A stretch of 64,000 nt of DNA from Streptomyces sp. NBC_01283 (GTDB lineage: Bacteria > Actinomycetota > Actinomycetes > Streptomycetales > Streptomycetaceae). This document shows, in pieces, positions 28,249 through 37,975 of the stretch (the first letter of the stretch is position 1; every line of letters starts with the position of its first letter). The stretch is from NCBI RefSeq assembly GCF_041435335.1, contig NZ_CP108430.1:7405001-7469000 (forward strand). Reading direction: 5' to 3'. The translations under genes were made by a program, and so were the position numbers. The notes under the pieces were generated by a model. The model saw only the letters and a program-made list of their open reading frames with translations, was not told the DNA's origin and made no database searches.

Positions 28249-29232
28249 TCAGGCCTGCTCGGCCCGCTGCTCCGTCCGCCGCGCCCGGTGCGACATCCAG
28301 GCGGCGACCAGGGCCCCCGAGACGTTGTGCCACACGGAGAACACGGCGGCGGGCAGCGCGGCCAGCGGACTGAAATGGGCGGTGGCGAGCGACGCGGCGA
28401 GCCCCGAGTTCTGCATGCCGACCTCGAAGGCCATGGCGCGCGAGGCCGGCGGGCCGAGGCGGGCCAGCTTGCCCGCGCCGTAGCCGAGCGCCAGGCCGAG
28501 GCCGTTGTGCAGAACGACGGCGAGGAACACTAGGAGGGCGGCCGACTTGATCGCGGCGGCGCTGCCCGCGACCACGACGGCCACGATGACGGCGATGGTC
28601 AGCGCGGAGAGCCAGGGCAGCGCGTTGAGCACCCGCCCGATGTAGCGGCCGAACAACAGCCGTACGACGAGACCGGCGAGGACCGGAAGCAGCACGGTCT
28701 TGAGGATGTCCGTGACCATCGACCCCGCGTCCACGGGCAGATACTCGCCTGCGAGGAGCAGCGTCAGCGGAGGCGTGATGAGCGGCGCGAGCACGGTGGA
28801 GACGGTGGCGACGGAGACCGACAGCGCCACGTCACCGCGCGCCAGATAGGTCACGACGTTGGACGCGGTCCCGCTCGGCGCGCAGCCGACCAGGATCACC
28901 CCGGCCGCCAGCTGGGGCGAGAGCCCGAGCGCGTGGGCGATCAGCCAGCCGAGCCCCGGCATGATCACGTAGTGCGCGACCAGACCGAGCGCGACGGCCC
29001 AGGGCCGCTTGACGACGCCCTGGAAGTCGAGCGGGGTCATGGTGAGCCCCATGCAGAACATCACGAGCCCCAGGAGGTACGGGACGTTCGTGCCCCAGCC
29101 CTTGAAGGTGTCCGGCGCCAGCAGGCCGAGCGCGCCCGCGACGAGCACGAGGACGGGAAAGACCGTGACGGCGAGGCGGGCCGCCTTGTCGCCGCTCTCC
29201 GTTGAACTGGGGATCGTCTGTTCGGTTCGCAC
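28249..29232 (-). CDS. bile acid:sodium symporter (BASS) family transporter
   Basis: A 327-residue integral membrane protein with nine to ten helices. BASS hallmarks are GLVMFCMGLTMTPLDF, HYVIMPGLGWLIAHALG, the CAPSGTASNVVTYLARGD sodium-site motif and AFEVGMQNSGLAASLA. Such proteins import organic anions (bile acids, pyruvate, pantoate or similar) with sodium; the substrate here is unknown. GTG at 29230-29232 is the most likely start; a TTG at 29268 would add 12 residues. It is convergent with argR across the remains of a GntR regulator. Confidence 0.88.
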   Translation of the reverse strand: MRTEQTIPSSTESGDKAARLAVTVFPVLVLVAGALGLLAPDTFKGWGTNVPYLLGLVMFCMGLTMTPLDFQGVVKRPWAVALGLVAHYVIMPGLGWLIAHALGLSPQLAAGVILVGCAPSGTASNVVTYLARGDVALSVSVATVSTVLAPLITPPLTLLLAGEYLPVDAGSMVTDILKTVLLPVLAGLVVRLLFGRYIGRVLNALPWLSALTIAVIVAVVVAGSAAAIKSAALLVFLAVVLHNGLGLALGYGAGKLARLGPPASRAMAFEVGMQNSGLAASLATAHFSPLAALPAAVFSVWHNVSGALVAAWMSHRARRTEQRAEQA

Positions 29233-29348
29233 CCGGCGATGCAACGCCGCCGCGGAGTGCGGACGCAACCGTGTCTCGATATGTGGTCGCTACACGGAGC
29301 TGGCGGGGCGGTTCGGCGGGGTGGTTCGGCGGCGCTTTCCGGCGGGTG

Positions 29349-30062
29349 TCAATACCGAGTGACGGCGGTGGCCCCCGACTCCGTACCGATCGCCATGTGC
29401 GGTCGCCCCTCCGGCTTTGCCCAGCGCAGGATCCGGGTCATGGCCTCGTCCGGAACGGATACACAACCCGCCGTCGCCCCGCGGCCGTTGACGTGCAGGA
29501 AGATTCCGGCGCCGCGTCCCCGTACCGGGTGGTCGTAGTTGAAGCCGATCACCAGGGCGTGCGCGTACTGGGGGTCGTAGGTGATGAGGTGTTCGGACTC
29601 GGTGGCGCGGCAGTCGGCGGGGCGGGGCCGGGTCCAGCGGTTGTAGGAGCGGGACTCGTTGTCCTGGCACCACCAGGAGTTCTTCGTGACGCGGCGGTAC
29701 GGGTAGTCCGCGCCCGGCGGCTCGGCCCTGATCCCGAAGGCGTACGGGAGGCGGAAGAGGCCGGTGGGGGTGGTGTTCGTGCCCTGCTTGCGGGTGGCGC
29801 CCTCCGTCAGGCCCTTCGCGCCGAACCGTGCCGGCGCGGACCCCGACTTCAGCCACCGGCCCCCGCGCCGGTCCCACCACGTGACCGTGCCGGTGGTGGA
29901 GCCGGTGCGCGCGGCCTTCGCGGTGATGAGCTGGGTGCCGCCGCCCGTGTCGGCCATCCGGTCCGGCAGCGGAGGGCCCGCGCCGGGGGCGGCGCCGAGG
30001 GTTCCGGTGGCGGCGAGCACGAGGGCGGCTGCGGACGCGAGGGCGGCGGCACGGGGGCGCAT
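29349..30062 (-). CDS. secreted L,D-transpeptidase-like (YkuD) protein
   Basis: A 237-residue exported protein with a Sec signal (MRPRAAALASAAALVLAATG, cleavage likely near residue 25). The C-terminal catalytic part shows the YkuD signature HVNGRGATAGCVSVP with conserved His, Gly and nucleophile Cys, plus GFNYDHPVRGRGAGIFLH upstream. The YkuD fold forms 3-3 peptidoglycan cross-links or attaches proteins; this short, single-domain subgroup (also with ITYDPQYAHALVIGF) is less studied and may process other substrates. It follows the PPOX gene by 3 bases and is probably co-transcribed. Confidence 0.85.
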   Translation of the reverse strand: MRPRAAALASAAALVLAATGTLGAAPGAGPPLPDRMADTGGGTQLITAKAARTGSTTGTVTWWDRRGGRWLKSGSAPARFGAKGLTEGATRKQGTNTTPTGLFRLPYAFGIRAEPPGADYPYRRVTKNSWWCQDNESRSYNRWTRPRPADCRATESEHLITYDPQYAHALVIGFNYDHPVRGRGAGIFLHVNGRGATAGCVSVPDEAMTRILRWAKPEGRPHMAIGTESGATAVTRY

Positions 30063-30065
30063 GGC

Positions 30066-30653
30066 TCAGACCGTAGTGGGCGGCAGGGGCAGCGGCAGCC
30101 CGGGCAGGCCGTCCATGCTCTGCGCGATGTGCTCCTTCTTGGCGAAGTACGCGCTCAGTGACGCGTCGTCCTCGCGGGCGAAGCGCCGGGCGTGCAGGTC
30201 GCGGTCTTCGTCGTACGACATGTAGGGCACCGCGTATCCGCAGGAGTCGCGGACGAGTTCGGCCGTCACGACGATGATCGCCCGCAGGCCGTGCTGGGTC
30301 GGGTCGATCGCGGGGAAGTGCCCGAGCAGTTCGGCCCAGCGCGGGTCGTCGCGGAAGACGGGTTCGCCGCGGCCGTGCACCCGGACGATGTTCGGCGGGC
30401 CCTGGAAGGCGCACCACATCAGGGTGATGCGGCCGTTCTCGCGCAGGTGCGCGACGGTCTCCGCGGTGCTCCCCGCGAAGTCCAGATAGGCCACGGTGTG
30501 TTCGTCGACGACGGCGAACGAGCCGGTGAGGCCCTTGGGGGAGAGATTGACCGTCCCCTCACCCGAAAGGGGTGCGGTGGCGGTGGAGAAGAGAGGCTGG
30601 GCCTCGATGAACGAGCGGAGTCTGCCGTCTATGCGTTCGTAGGTCTTTCCCAT
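30066..30653 (-). CDS. pyridoxamine 5'-phosphate oxidase-family (FMN-binding split-barrel) protein
   Basis: A 195-residue protein of the PPOX/flavin-reductase-like split-barrel group: AQPLFSTATAPLSGEGTVNL, NLSPKGLTGSFAVVDEH, YLDFAGSTAETVAHLREN, ITLMWCAFQGPPNIVRVHGRG. The C-terminal SCGYAVPYMSYDEDRD is typical of a DUF-type PPOX subgroup. It probably binds FMN or F420; the reaction is unknown. ATG 30651-30653. It is divergent from argH and leads a two-gene unit with the L,D-transpeptidase. Confidence 0.88.
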   Translation of the reverse strand: MGKTYERIDGRLRSFIEAQPLFSTATAPLSGEGTVNLSPKGLTGSFAVVDEHTVAYLDFAGSTAETVAHLRENGRITLMWCAFQGPPNIVRVHGRGEPVFRDDPRWAELLGHFPAIDPTQHGLRAIIVVTAELVRDSCGYAVPYMSYDEDRDLHARRFAREDDASLSAYFAKKEHIAQSMDGLPGLPLPLPPTTV

Positions 30654-30724
30654 GTCCAGGGATTATTCGTCAGAGGTACTTCGTCTGTCTAACGACTTCG
30701 CCGACGTCTCGCGCCGTGGCTGGA

Positions 30725-30775
30725 TTGACGAAACATACGGAGGGCTGCATACTCATGCATGACGGCGAATGCAGG
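30725..30775 (+). promoter_or_regulatory. argH promoter with ARG-box-like sequence
   Basis: TTGACG (30725-30730) and CATACT (30748-30753) have a 17-base spacer. Overlapping the -10 and extending downstream are TGCAT, ATGCATG and AATGCA half-sites (30745-30775), resembling actinobacterial ARG boxes. Placement across the transcription start fits ArgR repression. The site boundaries are inferred by eye. Confidence 0.6.
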
Positions 30776-30779
30776 GTAA

Positions 30780-32222
<1,443 letters not shown>

Positions 32223-32318
32223 CGCCGGATCAGCGCGTACTGCGTTGACGTGGGCATCGCGGGTTACGTTGGTCGTCTTCCGCAAGGAACCGAAGGAGCC
32301 GACCGAACGGAGCCCGCG

Positions 32319-33293
32319 ATGCCTTTCTCGCGCCTGGCCGCAGCGACCACCCCCACCGCCCACATCGGGTTCGGCCTCGCCGCCGTCGGCAGGCCCGGCT
32401 ACATCACGCTCGGCCGTGACGCCGACCTGCCGCCCTCACGCAGCGTCGAGGCCCTGCGCGAGCGCACGCTCGAACTGCTCGACGCCGCCTACGCGCTGGG
32501 CGTCCGGTACATCGACGTGGCGCGCTCCTACGGCCGCTCCGAGGAGTTCCTCGCCGACTGGCTGCACGCCAGGCCCGACATCCGGGACGTCGTGATCGGC
32601 AGCAAGTGGGGCTACACGTACACGGCCGCCTGGAACGCCGACGCCGCCGGTCCGCACGAGGTCAAGGACCACAGCGTCGCCGCGTACGTCCGTCAGCGCG
32701 AGGAGAGCGCCGAACTGCTCGGCGAGCGGCTCGACCTCTACCAGATCCACTCCGTGACCCCGGAGAGCCCCGCACTCAACGACAAGGAACTGCACGCCCA
32801 ACTGGCCGAACTGGCGGCTTCGGGCGTGACGGTCGGGCTCTCGGTCAGCGGCCCCGGGCAGGCGGCCGCGATCCGTGCCGCCCTCGAAGTGACCGTCGAC
32901 GGCGAGCCGCTCTTCCGTACCGTCCAGGCGACGTACAACGCCCTGGAGACCTCGGCGGGCCCCGCGCTCGCCGAGGCCCATGACGCGGGGCTCACCGTGC
33001 TGGTCAAGGAGGCCATGGCCAACGGCCGCCTCGCCGGCCCGCAGGCCCCCGCGGCCCTGCGCGAGATCGCCGGGGCCAACGACCTCGGCAGCGACGCGGT
33101 GGCCCTCGCCGTGGTCCTGCGCCAGCCGTGGGCGGGCGTGGTCCTCTCCGGCGCCGCCACCTCGGTCCAGCTCGTCTCGAACCTGCACGCGGCGGCCGTC
33201 GACCTCGACGCCGGACAGCTGGAGCGGCTCGCGGGTCTCGCGGAGGAGCCCGCCGCGTACTGGGAGCGGCGCGGACAGCTGCCCTGGCACTGA
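32319..33293 (+). CDS. aldo/keto reductase (second)
   Basis: A 324-residue aldo/keto reductase with the catalytic set Asp and Tyr in RYIDVARSYGRSEEFL, Lys in VIGSKWGYTYTA and His in DLYQIHSVTPES. VVLSGAATSVQLVSNLHAA near the C-terminus is the cofactor-binding segment. The N-terminus (FGLAAVGRPGYITLG) resembles the D-threo-aldose/L-fucose dehydrogenase-like branch, which is a guess. ATG 32319 follows CGGAG. It lies 96 bases after argH and could be transcribed with it. Confidence 0.88.
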   Translation: MPFSRLAAATTPTAHIGFGLAAVGRPGYITLGRDADLPPSRSVEALRERTLELLDAAYALGVRYIDVARSYGRSEEFLADWLHARPDIRDVVIGSKWGYTYTAAWNADAAGPHEVKDHSVAAYVRQREESAELLGERLDLYQIHSVTPESPALNDKELHAQLAELAASGVTVGLSVSGPGQAAAIRAALEVTVDGEPLFRTVQATYNALETSAGPALAEAHDAGLTVLVKEAMANGRLAGPQAPAALREIAGANDLGSDAVALAVVLRQPWAGVVLSGAATSVQLVSNLHAAAVDLDAGQLERLAGLAEEPAAYWERRGQLPWH

Positions 33294-33369
33294 ATCCACC
33301 TGTTTCGGGACCTATGTGCGCGTAATCCACATGGGCGTGCCCTACGTGTGAGTGGCGTGCGTATCTCGT

Positions 33370-33405
33370 GAGACAAGAATGTCTCATGTGGATTATGCTT
33401 GTCTC
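33370..33405. promoter_or_regulatory. operator and promoter of the TetR-MFS pair
   Basis: GAGACA-AGAA-TGTCTC (33370-33385) is a perfect palindrome, and CTTGTCTC at 33398-33405 gives a second arm complementary to GAGACAAG. A likely -10 (TATGCT, 33394-33399) would place the transcription start at or within a base or two of the ATG at 33406. No ribosome binding site is visible, suggesting a leaderless mRNA with the repressor site over the promoter. Confidence 0.6.
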
Positions 33406-33957
33406 ATGTCAGTCGATCGCGATCAGGTGCTGCGCAGCGCCGCCGCCCTGCTCACCCGCAAAGGCTCCGCCACGATGGACGAGGTGGCGCGCGCCGCGGG
33501 GATCAGCCGGGCCACCCTGCACCGCCACTTCGCCGGGCGTGACGCCCTCGTGCGCGCCCTGGAGGAGCTCGGCATACAGGAGTGCGAGGCCGCCCTGGAG
33601 GCGGCCAGGCTCGGCGAGGACAGCGCCGAGGAGGCGCTGCGCCGCCTGGTGAAGGAGTTCCAGCCGGCCGCGGGCCTGCTCGCGTTCCTCGTCACCGAGA
33701 ACCAGCTCTTCGAGGACGACGCCCAGCACGAGGGCTGGTCCCGGCTCGACGACAGCATCGGCGCGCTCTTCCGGCGCGGCCAGGAGAGCGGCGAGTTCCG
33801 CATCGACCTGAGCCCCGCCTGGCTCACGGAGGCGCTGTACGGACTCATCGGCGCCGGCGCCTGGGCCGTACTGGACGGCCGCGTGGCCGCCAAGGACTTC
33901 ACACACATGATCGCCGAGCTGCTGATCGGCGGCGCACAACGGAGAGTGGAACCATGA
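33406..33957 (+). CDS. TetR-family transcriptional repressor
   Basis: A 183-residue TetR protein. The HTH is at the N-terminus (VLRSAAALLTRKGSATMDEV, AAGISRATLHRHFAGRDAL); the C-terminal ligand-binding helical domain contains YGLIGAGAWAVLDGRVAAKDF. ATG 33406 is chosen because homology starts at SVDRDQVLRSA and the operator lies directly upstream. The stop overlaps the MFS start by four bases (ATGA), so the regulator and transporter form one coupled operon, and the transporter is the presumed target. Confidence 0.92.
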   Translation: MSVDRDQVLRSAAALLTRKGSATMDEVARAAGISRATLHRHFAGRDALVRALEELGIQECEAALEAARLGEDSAEEALRRLVKEFQPAAGLLAFLVTENQLFEDDAQHEGWSRLDDSIGALFRRGQESGEFRIDLSPAWLTEALYGLIGAGAWAVLDGRVAAKDFTHMIAELLIGGAQRRVEP

Positions 33958-35495
33958 CCAGCATCGAACAGCGGACGGCGTCGACGGAGGTCGAGCGCAG
34001 TCCAGGGCGCTGGCTCGCGCTCGCCGTGCTGGTCCTGGCCGTGCTGCTCGTCGCCGTGGACGCGACGGTGCTCGGCCTTGCCACGCCGTACATCAGCGAG
34101 GACCTCGAACCCACCGGTACTCAGCTGCTGTGGATCGGCGACGTGTACTCGTTCGTCATCGCCGGTCTGCTCGTCTCCATGGGCAGCCTCGGTGACCGCA
34201 TCGGCCGCAAGAAGCTCCTGCTGATAGGGGCTGTCGCCTTCGGCGGTGTCTCGGTCCTCAACGCCTACGCGACCACTCCCGAACTGCTCATCCTGGCCCG
34301 GGCGCTGCTCGGTGTCGCGGGCGCGACGCTGATGCCGTCCACGCTCGCGCTGATCCGCAACATCTTCCACGACCCGCGCGAGCGCAGCCTCGCGGTCGGC
34401 ATCTGGGGCGCGATGGCGTCGGCCGGTGCCGCCGTCGGGCCGGTCGTCGGCGGTTTCCTGCTCGAACACTTCTGGTGGGGCTCGGTCTTCCTGATCAACC
34501 TGCCGGTGATGGCCGTGCTCGTCCTGGTCGGCATCAAGCTCCTGCCCGAGTCGAAGAACCCGGCGCCGGGCCCCTGGGACCTGATCAGCGTCGTGCTCTC
34601 GCTCATCGGCATGATCGCCATCGTGTACGCCATCAAGGAGGCGGCAGCGCACGGCATTCGCTGGGACATCGGGGTGGCGGCCGTGCTCGGCGTGGCGGCG
34701 CTCACCTGGTTCGTGCGGCGCCAGCTCACCCTGACGGCACCCCTCCTGGACATGCGCCTCTTCCGCAACCGGGGGTTCTCCGGGGCGGTCCTCGCCGACC
34801 TCCTCACGGTGCTCGGCCTCTCGGGCCTGGTCTTCTTCCTCTCGCAGTTCCTGCAGCTCGTGCAGGGGCGGCGGCCGTTCGAGGCGGGCCTCGCCGAACT
34901 GCCCGCCGCGGTGGGCGCGGTGGCGGCCGGTCTGATCGCGGGCATGGTCGCGCGGCGGTTCTCCGTGCGCGCGGTGGTGGCCGGCGGACTCGCGGCGGTG
35001 GGCATCGCCCTGGCGGCGCTCACCACCCTGAGCCAGTCCACCGGGTATCCGCTGCTCGGCGCCTCGCTCCTGGTGGTCGGCATCGGCGCGGGCTTCTCGT
35101 TCACGGTGACCGCCGACGTCATCCTCTCCAGCGTGCCCAAGGAACAGGCGGGCGCGGCGTCCGCGGTCTCCGAGACGGCGTACGAACTGGGCGCGGCACT
35201 CGGCATCGCGCTGCTCGGCTCCATCGTGACCGGCGTCTACCGCGGCTTCACCGCCCCGGCGGGCACCCCGCCCGAGGTGGCGTCGGCCGCGCACGAATCG
35301 CTGGGCGGCGCGGTGGAATCCACGGCGGGTCTCCCGGCCCACCAGTCCGAGGAGCTGCTTGCCTCGGCCCAGGACGCCTTCGTCGACGGCCTGCGGCTGG
35401 CCTCCGGCGTGGGCGCGGCGGTCCTGCTCGCCACCGCCGTGGCGGCGTGGTTCCTCCTGAAGGGCTCAAAGCTGGAGGACGGCATCGAGCACTGA
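33954..35495 (+). CDS. MFS drug:H+ antiporter (DHA2, 14-TM, Smvain-like)
   Basis: A 513-residue major-facilitator efflux pump with about 14 membrane helices. Motif A (GSLGDRIGRKKLLLIG, about 83-98), motif D1 near VDATVLGLATPYISEDL, motif C (AAVGPVVGGFLLEHFWWGSVF) are present. WWGSVFLINLPVMAVL and the quaternary-ammonium-type arrangement match SmvA/QacA-like pumps. ATG 33954 overlaps the TetR stop. The pair probably gives inducible export of a cationic or antibiotic compound; the substrate is not evident. Confidence 0.93.
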   Translation: MTSIEQRTASTEVERSPGRWLALAVLVLAVLLVAVDATVLGLATPYISEDLEPTGTQLLWIGDVYSFVIAGLLVSMGSLGDRIGRKKLLLIGAVAFGGVSVLNAYATTPELLILARALLGVAGATLMPSTLALIRNIFHDPRERSLAVGIWGAMASAGAAVGPVVGGFLLEHFWWGSVFLINLPVMAVLVLVGIKLLPESKNPAPGPWDLISVVLSLIGMIAIVYAIKEAAAHGIRWDIGVAAVLGVAALTWFVRRQLTLTAPLLDMRLFRNRGFSGAVLADLLTVLGLSGLVFFLSQFLQLVQGRRPFEAGLAELPAAVGAVAAGLIAGMVARRFSVRAVVAGGLAAVGIALAALTTLSQSTGYPLLGASLLVVGIGAGFSFTVTADVILSSVPKEQAGAASAVSETAYELGAALGIALLGSIVTGVYRGFTAPAGTPPEVASAAHESLGGAVESTAGLPAHQSEELLASAQDAFVDGLRLASGVGAAVLLATAVAAWFLLKGSKLEDGIEH

Positions 35496-35506
35496 GAGGC
35501 GTCCCA

Positions 35507-35590
35507 TAAGGGGCGCGGGGCTGTGCCATGGTGCGGCTCCGCCGCGTGGGCGCGACCAGCCACGGACGGCTCGCGGACGAGAAACGCGGA
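35507..35590 (+). repeat. Streptomyces intergenic repeat-like sequence
   Basis: The stretch AGGGGCGCGGGGCTGTGCC followed by GCGCGACCAGCCACGGACGG resembles a family of short repeats (consensus of the type GGGGCGCGGGGAACTGCGCG...ACCAGCC) scattered between Streptomyces genes. Recognition is from memory of the motif. It has no coding potential I would support and lies immediately after the MFS gene. Confidence 0.5.
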
Positions 35591-35591
35591 A

Positions 35592-35633
35592 CGCCCGCCC
35601 GGCATCGGGGAAAGCCCCGACGCCGGGCGGGCG
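35592..35633. terminator. bidirectional terminator between the MFS and acyltransferase genes
   Basis: A 19-bp stem with one mismatch (CGCCCGCCCGGCATCGGGG against its complement) around an AAAG loop lies between two convergent genes. Confidence 0.8.
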
Positions 35634-35657
35634 CACCGCCGAAAACCGAGCCCCGGG

Positions 35658-36329
35658 CTACGCGGCCTTCGCCTTCGTGGCGTACATGTCCACGTACTCC
35701 TGACCGGACAGCTGCATGACCTCCGTCATCACGGAGTCCGTCACCGCCCGCAGCACATAGCGGTCGCGGTCCATGCCCTCGTAGCGCGAGAACTCCATCG
35801 GCTCACCGAAGCGCACCGTCACGCGGCCCGGCCGCGGAAGTCCCTTGCCGCCCGGCTGGAGCTTGTCCGTGCCGATCATCGCGAAGGGGACGACGGGCGC
35901 GCCGGTCATGAGGGTCAGCCGGGCGATGCCCGTACGGCCGCGGTACAGACGGCCGTCGGGGGAGCGGGTGCCTTCGGGGTAGATGCCGAAGAGCTTGCCC
36001 TCCTCCAGGACGCGGCGCCCGGTCATCAGGGCGGCGACGCCGCCGTGGCCGCCGTCGCGGTCCACGGGGATCATGCCGGAGCCGGTGAAGAACCAGGCCA
36101 TCAGGCGGCCCTTGAGTCCCTTGCCCGTGACGTACTCGTCCTTCCCGATGAAGTACACCGGGCGCGGGCAGACGAGGGGCATGATCATCGAGTCGATGAA
36201 CGTGAGGTGGTTTCCGGCCATGATGACCGGACCGGTGCCCGGAATGTTCTCGGCGCCTTCCACCCGAGGGCGGAACATCAGACGCAAGATCGGTCCGAGC
36301 ACAGCCTTGATGAGCGCGAGACGGGACAA
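35658..36329 (-). CDS. 1-acyl-sn-glycerol-3-phosphate acyltransferase (PlsC-like)
   Basis: A 223-residue membrane-associated acyltransferase that adds the second acyl chain to make phosphatidic acid. The acyltransferase motifs are intact: NHLTFID (H-x4-D), GSGMIPVDRDG, FGIYPEGTRSPDGRLYRG and VPFAMIGTDKLQP. The start is taken as TTG at 36327-36329 (homology begins SRLALIKAVLGP) with GGAGGG just upstream; a further TTG at 36347 lacks a ribosome binding site. It faces the MFS gene and is divergent from the glycerophosphodiesterase. Confidence 0.88.
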   Translation of the reverse strand: MSRLALIKAVLGPILRLMFRPRVEGAENIPGTGPVIMAGNHLTFIDSMIMPLVCPRPVYFIGKDEYVTGKGLKGRLMAWFFTGSGMIPVDRDGGHGGVAALMTGRRVLEEGKLFGIYPEGTRSPDGRLYRGRTGIARLTLMTGAPVVPFAMIGTDKLQPGGKGLPRPGRVTVRFGEPMEFSRYEGMDRDRYVLRAVTDSVMTEVMQLSGQEYVDMYATKAKAA

Positions 36330-36734
36330 CGGGCCCTCCGGTGTCAACGGGTCGACGACGAGTATGTGCAGGTGAGGACGATACTCGCGGGTCCCCGCTC
36401 ACCGCACATCGGGTTCACGTACTCGATACGCAGAGTTGACTTCCAGGTGCGTGGTGTAGCCCTCGGTGCGCCCTCCCTGTGACGACGTTATCCCTGTGTG
36501 AGGCATGTGGCTCGTCCTAGTGGTCCTTGTCACGCACCGCGGTCACTCGCTGCCACGGAGTCCGTAGGCCTTCCGCGCCGGACCGAAGTCAGCCGAACGG
36601 ATCCCCTCCCGCACACCAGTCGCCATACGGCGTCACCCTTCCGTTCGGTCCAGGGTCTCCCGTCCGTCACGTGGGGCCACCTACGATCGTCCCGCTTTGT
36701 CAGGTGCAAGGCAGTACATCGGGAGGAGTGCTCA
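36330..36734. other. 405-base intergenic region between divergent lipid genes
   Basis: No convincing gene. It presumably holds promoters for the acyltransferase (minus) and the glycerophosphodiesterase (plus). GGGTTCACGT near 36411 and a TTGAC at about 36436 are seen, but I do not recognise a PHO box (direct repeats of GTTCACC type). TACGAT near 36682 may be a -10 for the plus-strand gene. Confidence 0.4.
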
Positions 36735-37901
36735 ATGGCTACGCAGAAGTCGGGTCGGCCGGAGTCCGGGGAGCGGCGGCCGGGGCGGCGCGCGGTGCTC
36801 GGAGCGGCGGTGCTCGGGGCGGGCACAGCCGTCGTAGGACTGCCCGGCGTGGCGAGAGCCGACGCGAAGCACGGGCACGGGCACGACGACCTGCCGGTGC
36901 CCACGATCGTCGCGCACCGCGGTACCAGCGGCTACCGGCCCGAGCACACGCTCGGTTCATATCAGCTCGCCCTCGACATGGGCGCGCACGTCATCGAACA
37001 GGACGTCGTGCCCACCAAGGACGGCCATCTCGTATGCCGTCACGAGAACGACATCACCGCGACGACGGACGTCGCCGCGCACCCCGAGTTCGCGTCCCGC
37101 AAGACCACCAAGTCCGTGGACGGCGTCTCGCTCACCGGCTGGTTCACCGAGGACTTCACGCTCGCCGAGCTGAAGACGCTGCGCGCCAAGGAGCGCATCC
37201 CCGGCACGCGCCAGCGCAACACCCTCTACGACGGCCGCTGGGAGGTGCCCACCCTGGAGGAGGTCTTCCGGTGGGCCGACCGCCAGGGACGTGAGCGCGG
37301 CAGGCGCGTCTGGCTGCACATCGAGACCAAGCACCCCACGTACTTCCGCAAGCTGGGCCTCGGCCTGGAGGAGCCGCTCGCCAAGCTCCTGCGCAAGTAC
37401 GGGCGGCACAAGAAGAACTCGCCGAACTTCCTGCAGTCCTTCGAGCCCAGCAGCCTCCAGCGCCTGAACAAGCTCGTCGGCCCGCCGCTCGTGGTGCTCC
37501 TGTCGTCCGCGGGCTCCCGCCCCTGGGACTTCGTCGAGGCGGGCGACCCGCGCACCGTCGCCGACCTCATCAAGCCCGAGGGCCTGAAGTGGATGGCGTC
37601 GTTCGCGCAGGGCATCGGCCCGACGCTCGACCTGATCATCCCGAAGAAGGCGGACGGCAGCCTCGGCACCCCGACCACCCTGGTCAAGGACGCGCACGAG
37701 GCGGACCTGATCCTGCACCCGTACACGATGCGCAACGAGAACACCTTCCTGCCCACGAACTTCAGGAAGGGCACCGACCCGAACGCCTACGGCGACGCCT
37801 TCGGAGCCTTCAAGGCGTACTTCGAGACGGGCATCGACGGGATCTTCTCCGACAACTGCGACACCGCGCTGCTGGCCCGCGAGGACTTCGTCAACAGCTG
37901 A
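36735..37901 (+). CDS. secreted glycerophosphodiester phosphodiesterase
   Basis: A 388-residue exported enzyme that releases glycerol-3-phosphate from deacylated phospholipids. A Tat-type signal (RRPGRRAVLGAAVLGAG, cleavage near residue 40 after ARADA) precedes the GDPD TIM barrel. Catalytic elements: VAHRGTSGYRPEHTLGSY, HVIEQDVVPTKDGHLV and CRHE, and later HIETKHP and DGIFSDNCDTALLAR. The length and Glu-Gln-Asp pattern match the GlpQ group. ATG 36735 follows GGGAGGAG. A strong terminator follows. Confidence 0.92.
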   Translation: MATQKSGRPESGERRPGRRAVLGAAVLGAGTAVVGLPGVARADAKHGHGHDDLPVPTIVAHRGTSGYRPEHTLGSYQLALDMGAHVIEQDVVPTKDGHLVCRHENDITATTDVAAHPEFASRKTTKSVDGVSLTGWFTEDFTLAELKTLRAKERIPGTRQRNTLYDGRWEVPTLEEVFRWADRQGRERGRRVWLHIETKHPTYFRKLGLGLEEPLAKLLRKYGRHKKNSPNFLQSFEPSSLQRLNKLVGPPLVVLLSSAGSRPWDFVEAGDPRTVADLIKPEGLKWMASFAQGIGPTLDLIIPKKADGSLGTPTTLVKDAHEADLILHPYTMRNENTFLPTNFRKGTDPNAYGDAFGAFKAYFETGIDGIFSDNCDTALLAREDFVNS

Positions 37902-37929
37902 TCGTCCGGCCCCGGTTGGGGTGACAGAC

Positions 37930-37961
37930 GGCCGCTCCGGCAACCTCCTGCCGGAGCGGCC
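37930..37961 (+). terminator. terminator after the glycerophosphodiesterase gene
   Basis: A 13-bp perfect stem (GGCCGCTCCGGCA and its complement) around an ACCTCC loop, 29 bases after the stop codon. Confidence 0.8.
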
Positions 37962-37975
37962 GCGTCACGTCTTGC

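Noticed and set aside
33423..35342. A 639-codon minus-strand open frame under the TetR-MFS genes
   Set aside because: Composition is typical of an antisense frame in GC-rich DNA, and the plus strand has complete TetR and MFS proteins with a coupled start.
36400..36734. PHO box before the glycerophosphodiesterase gene
   Set aside because: Only isolated GTTCAC-like strings are present, without the 11-base direct repeats needed for PhoP binding.
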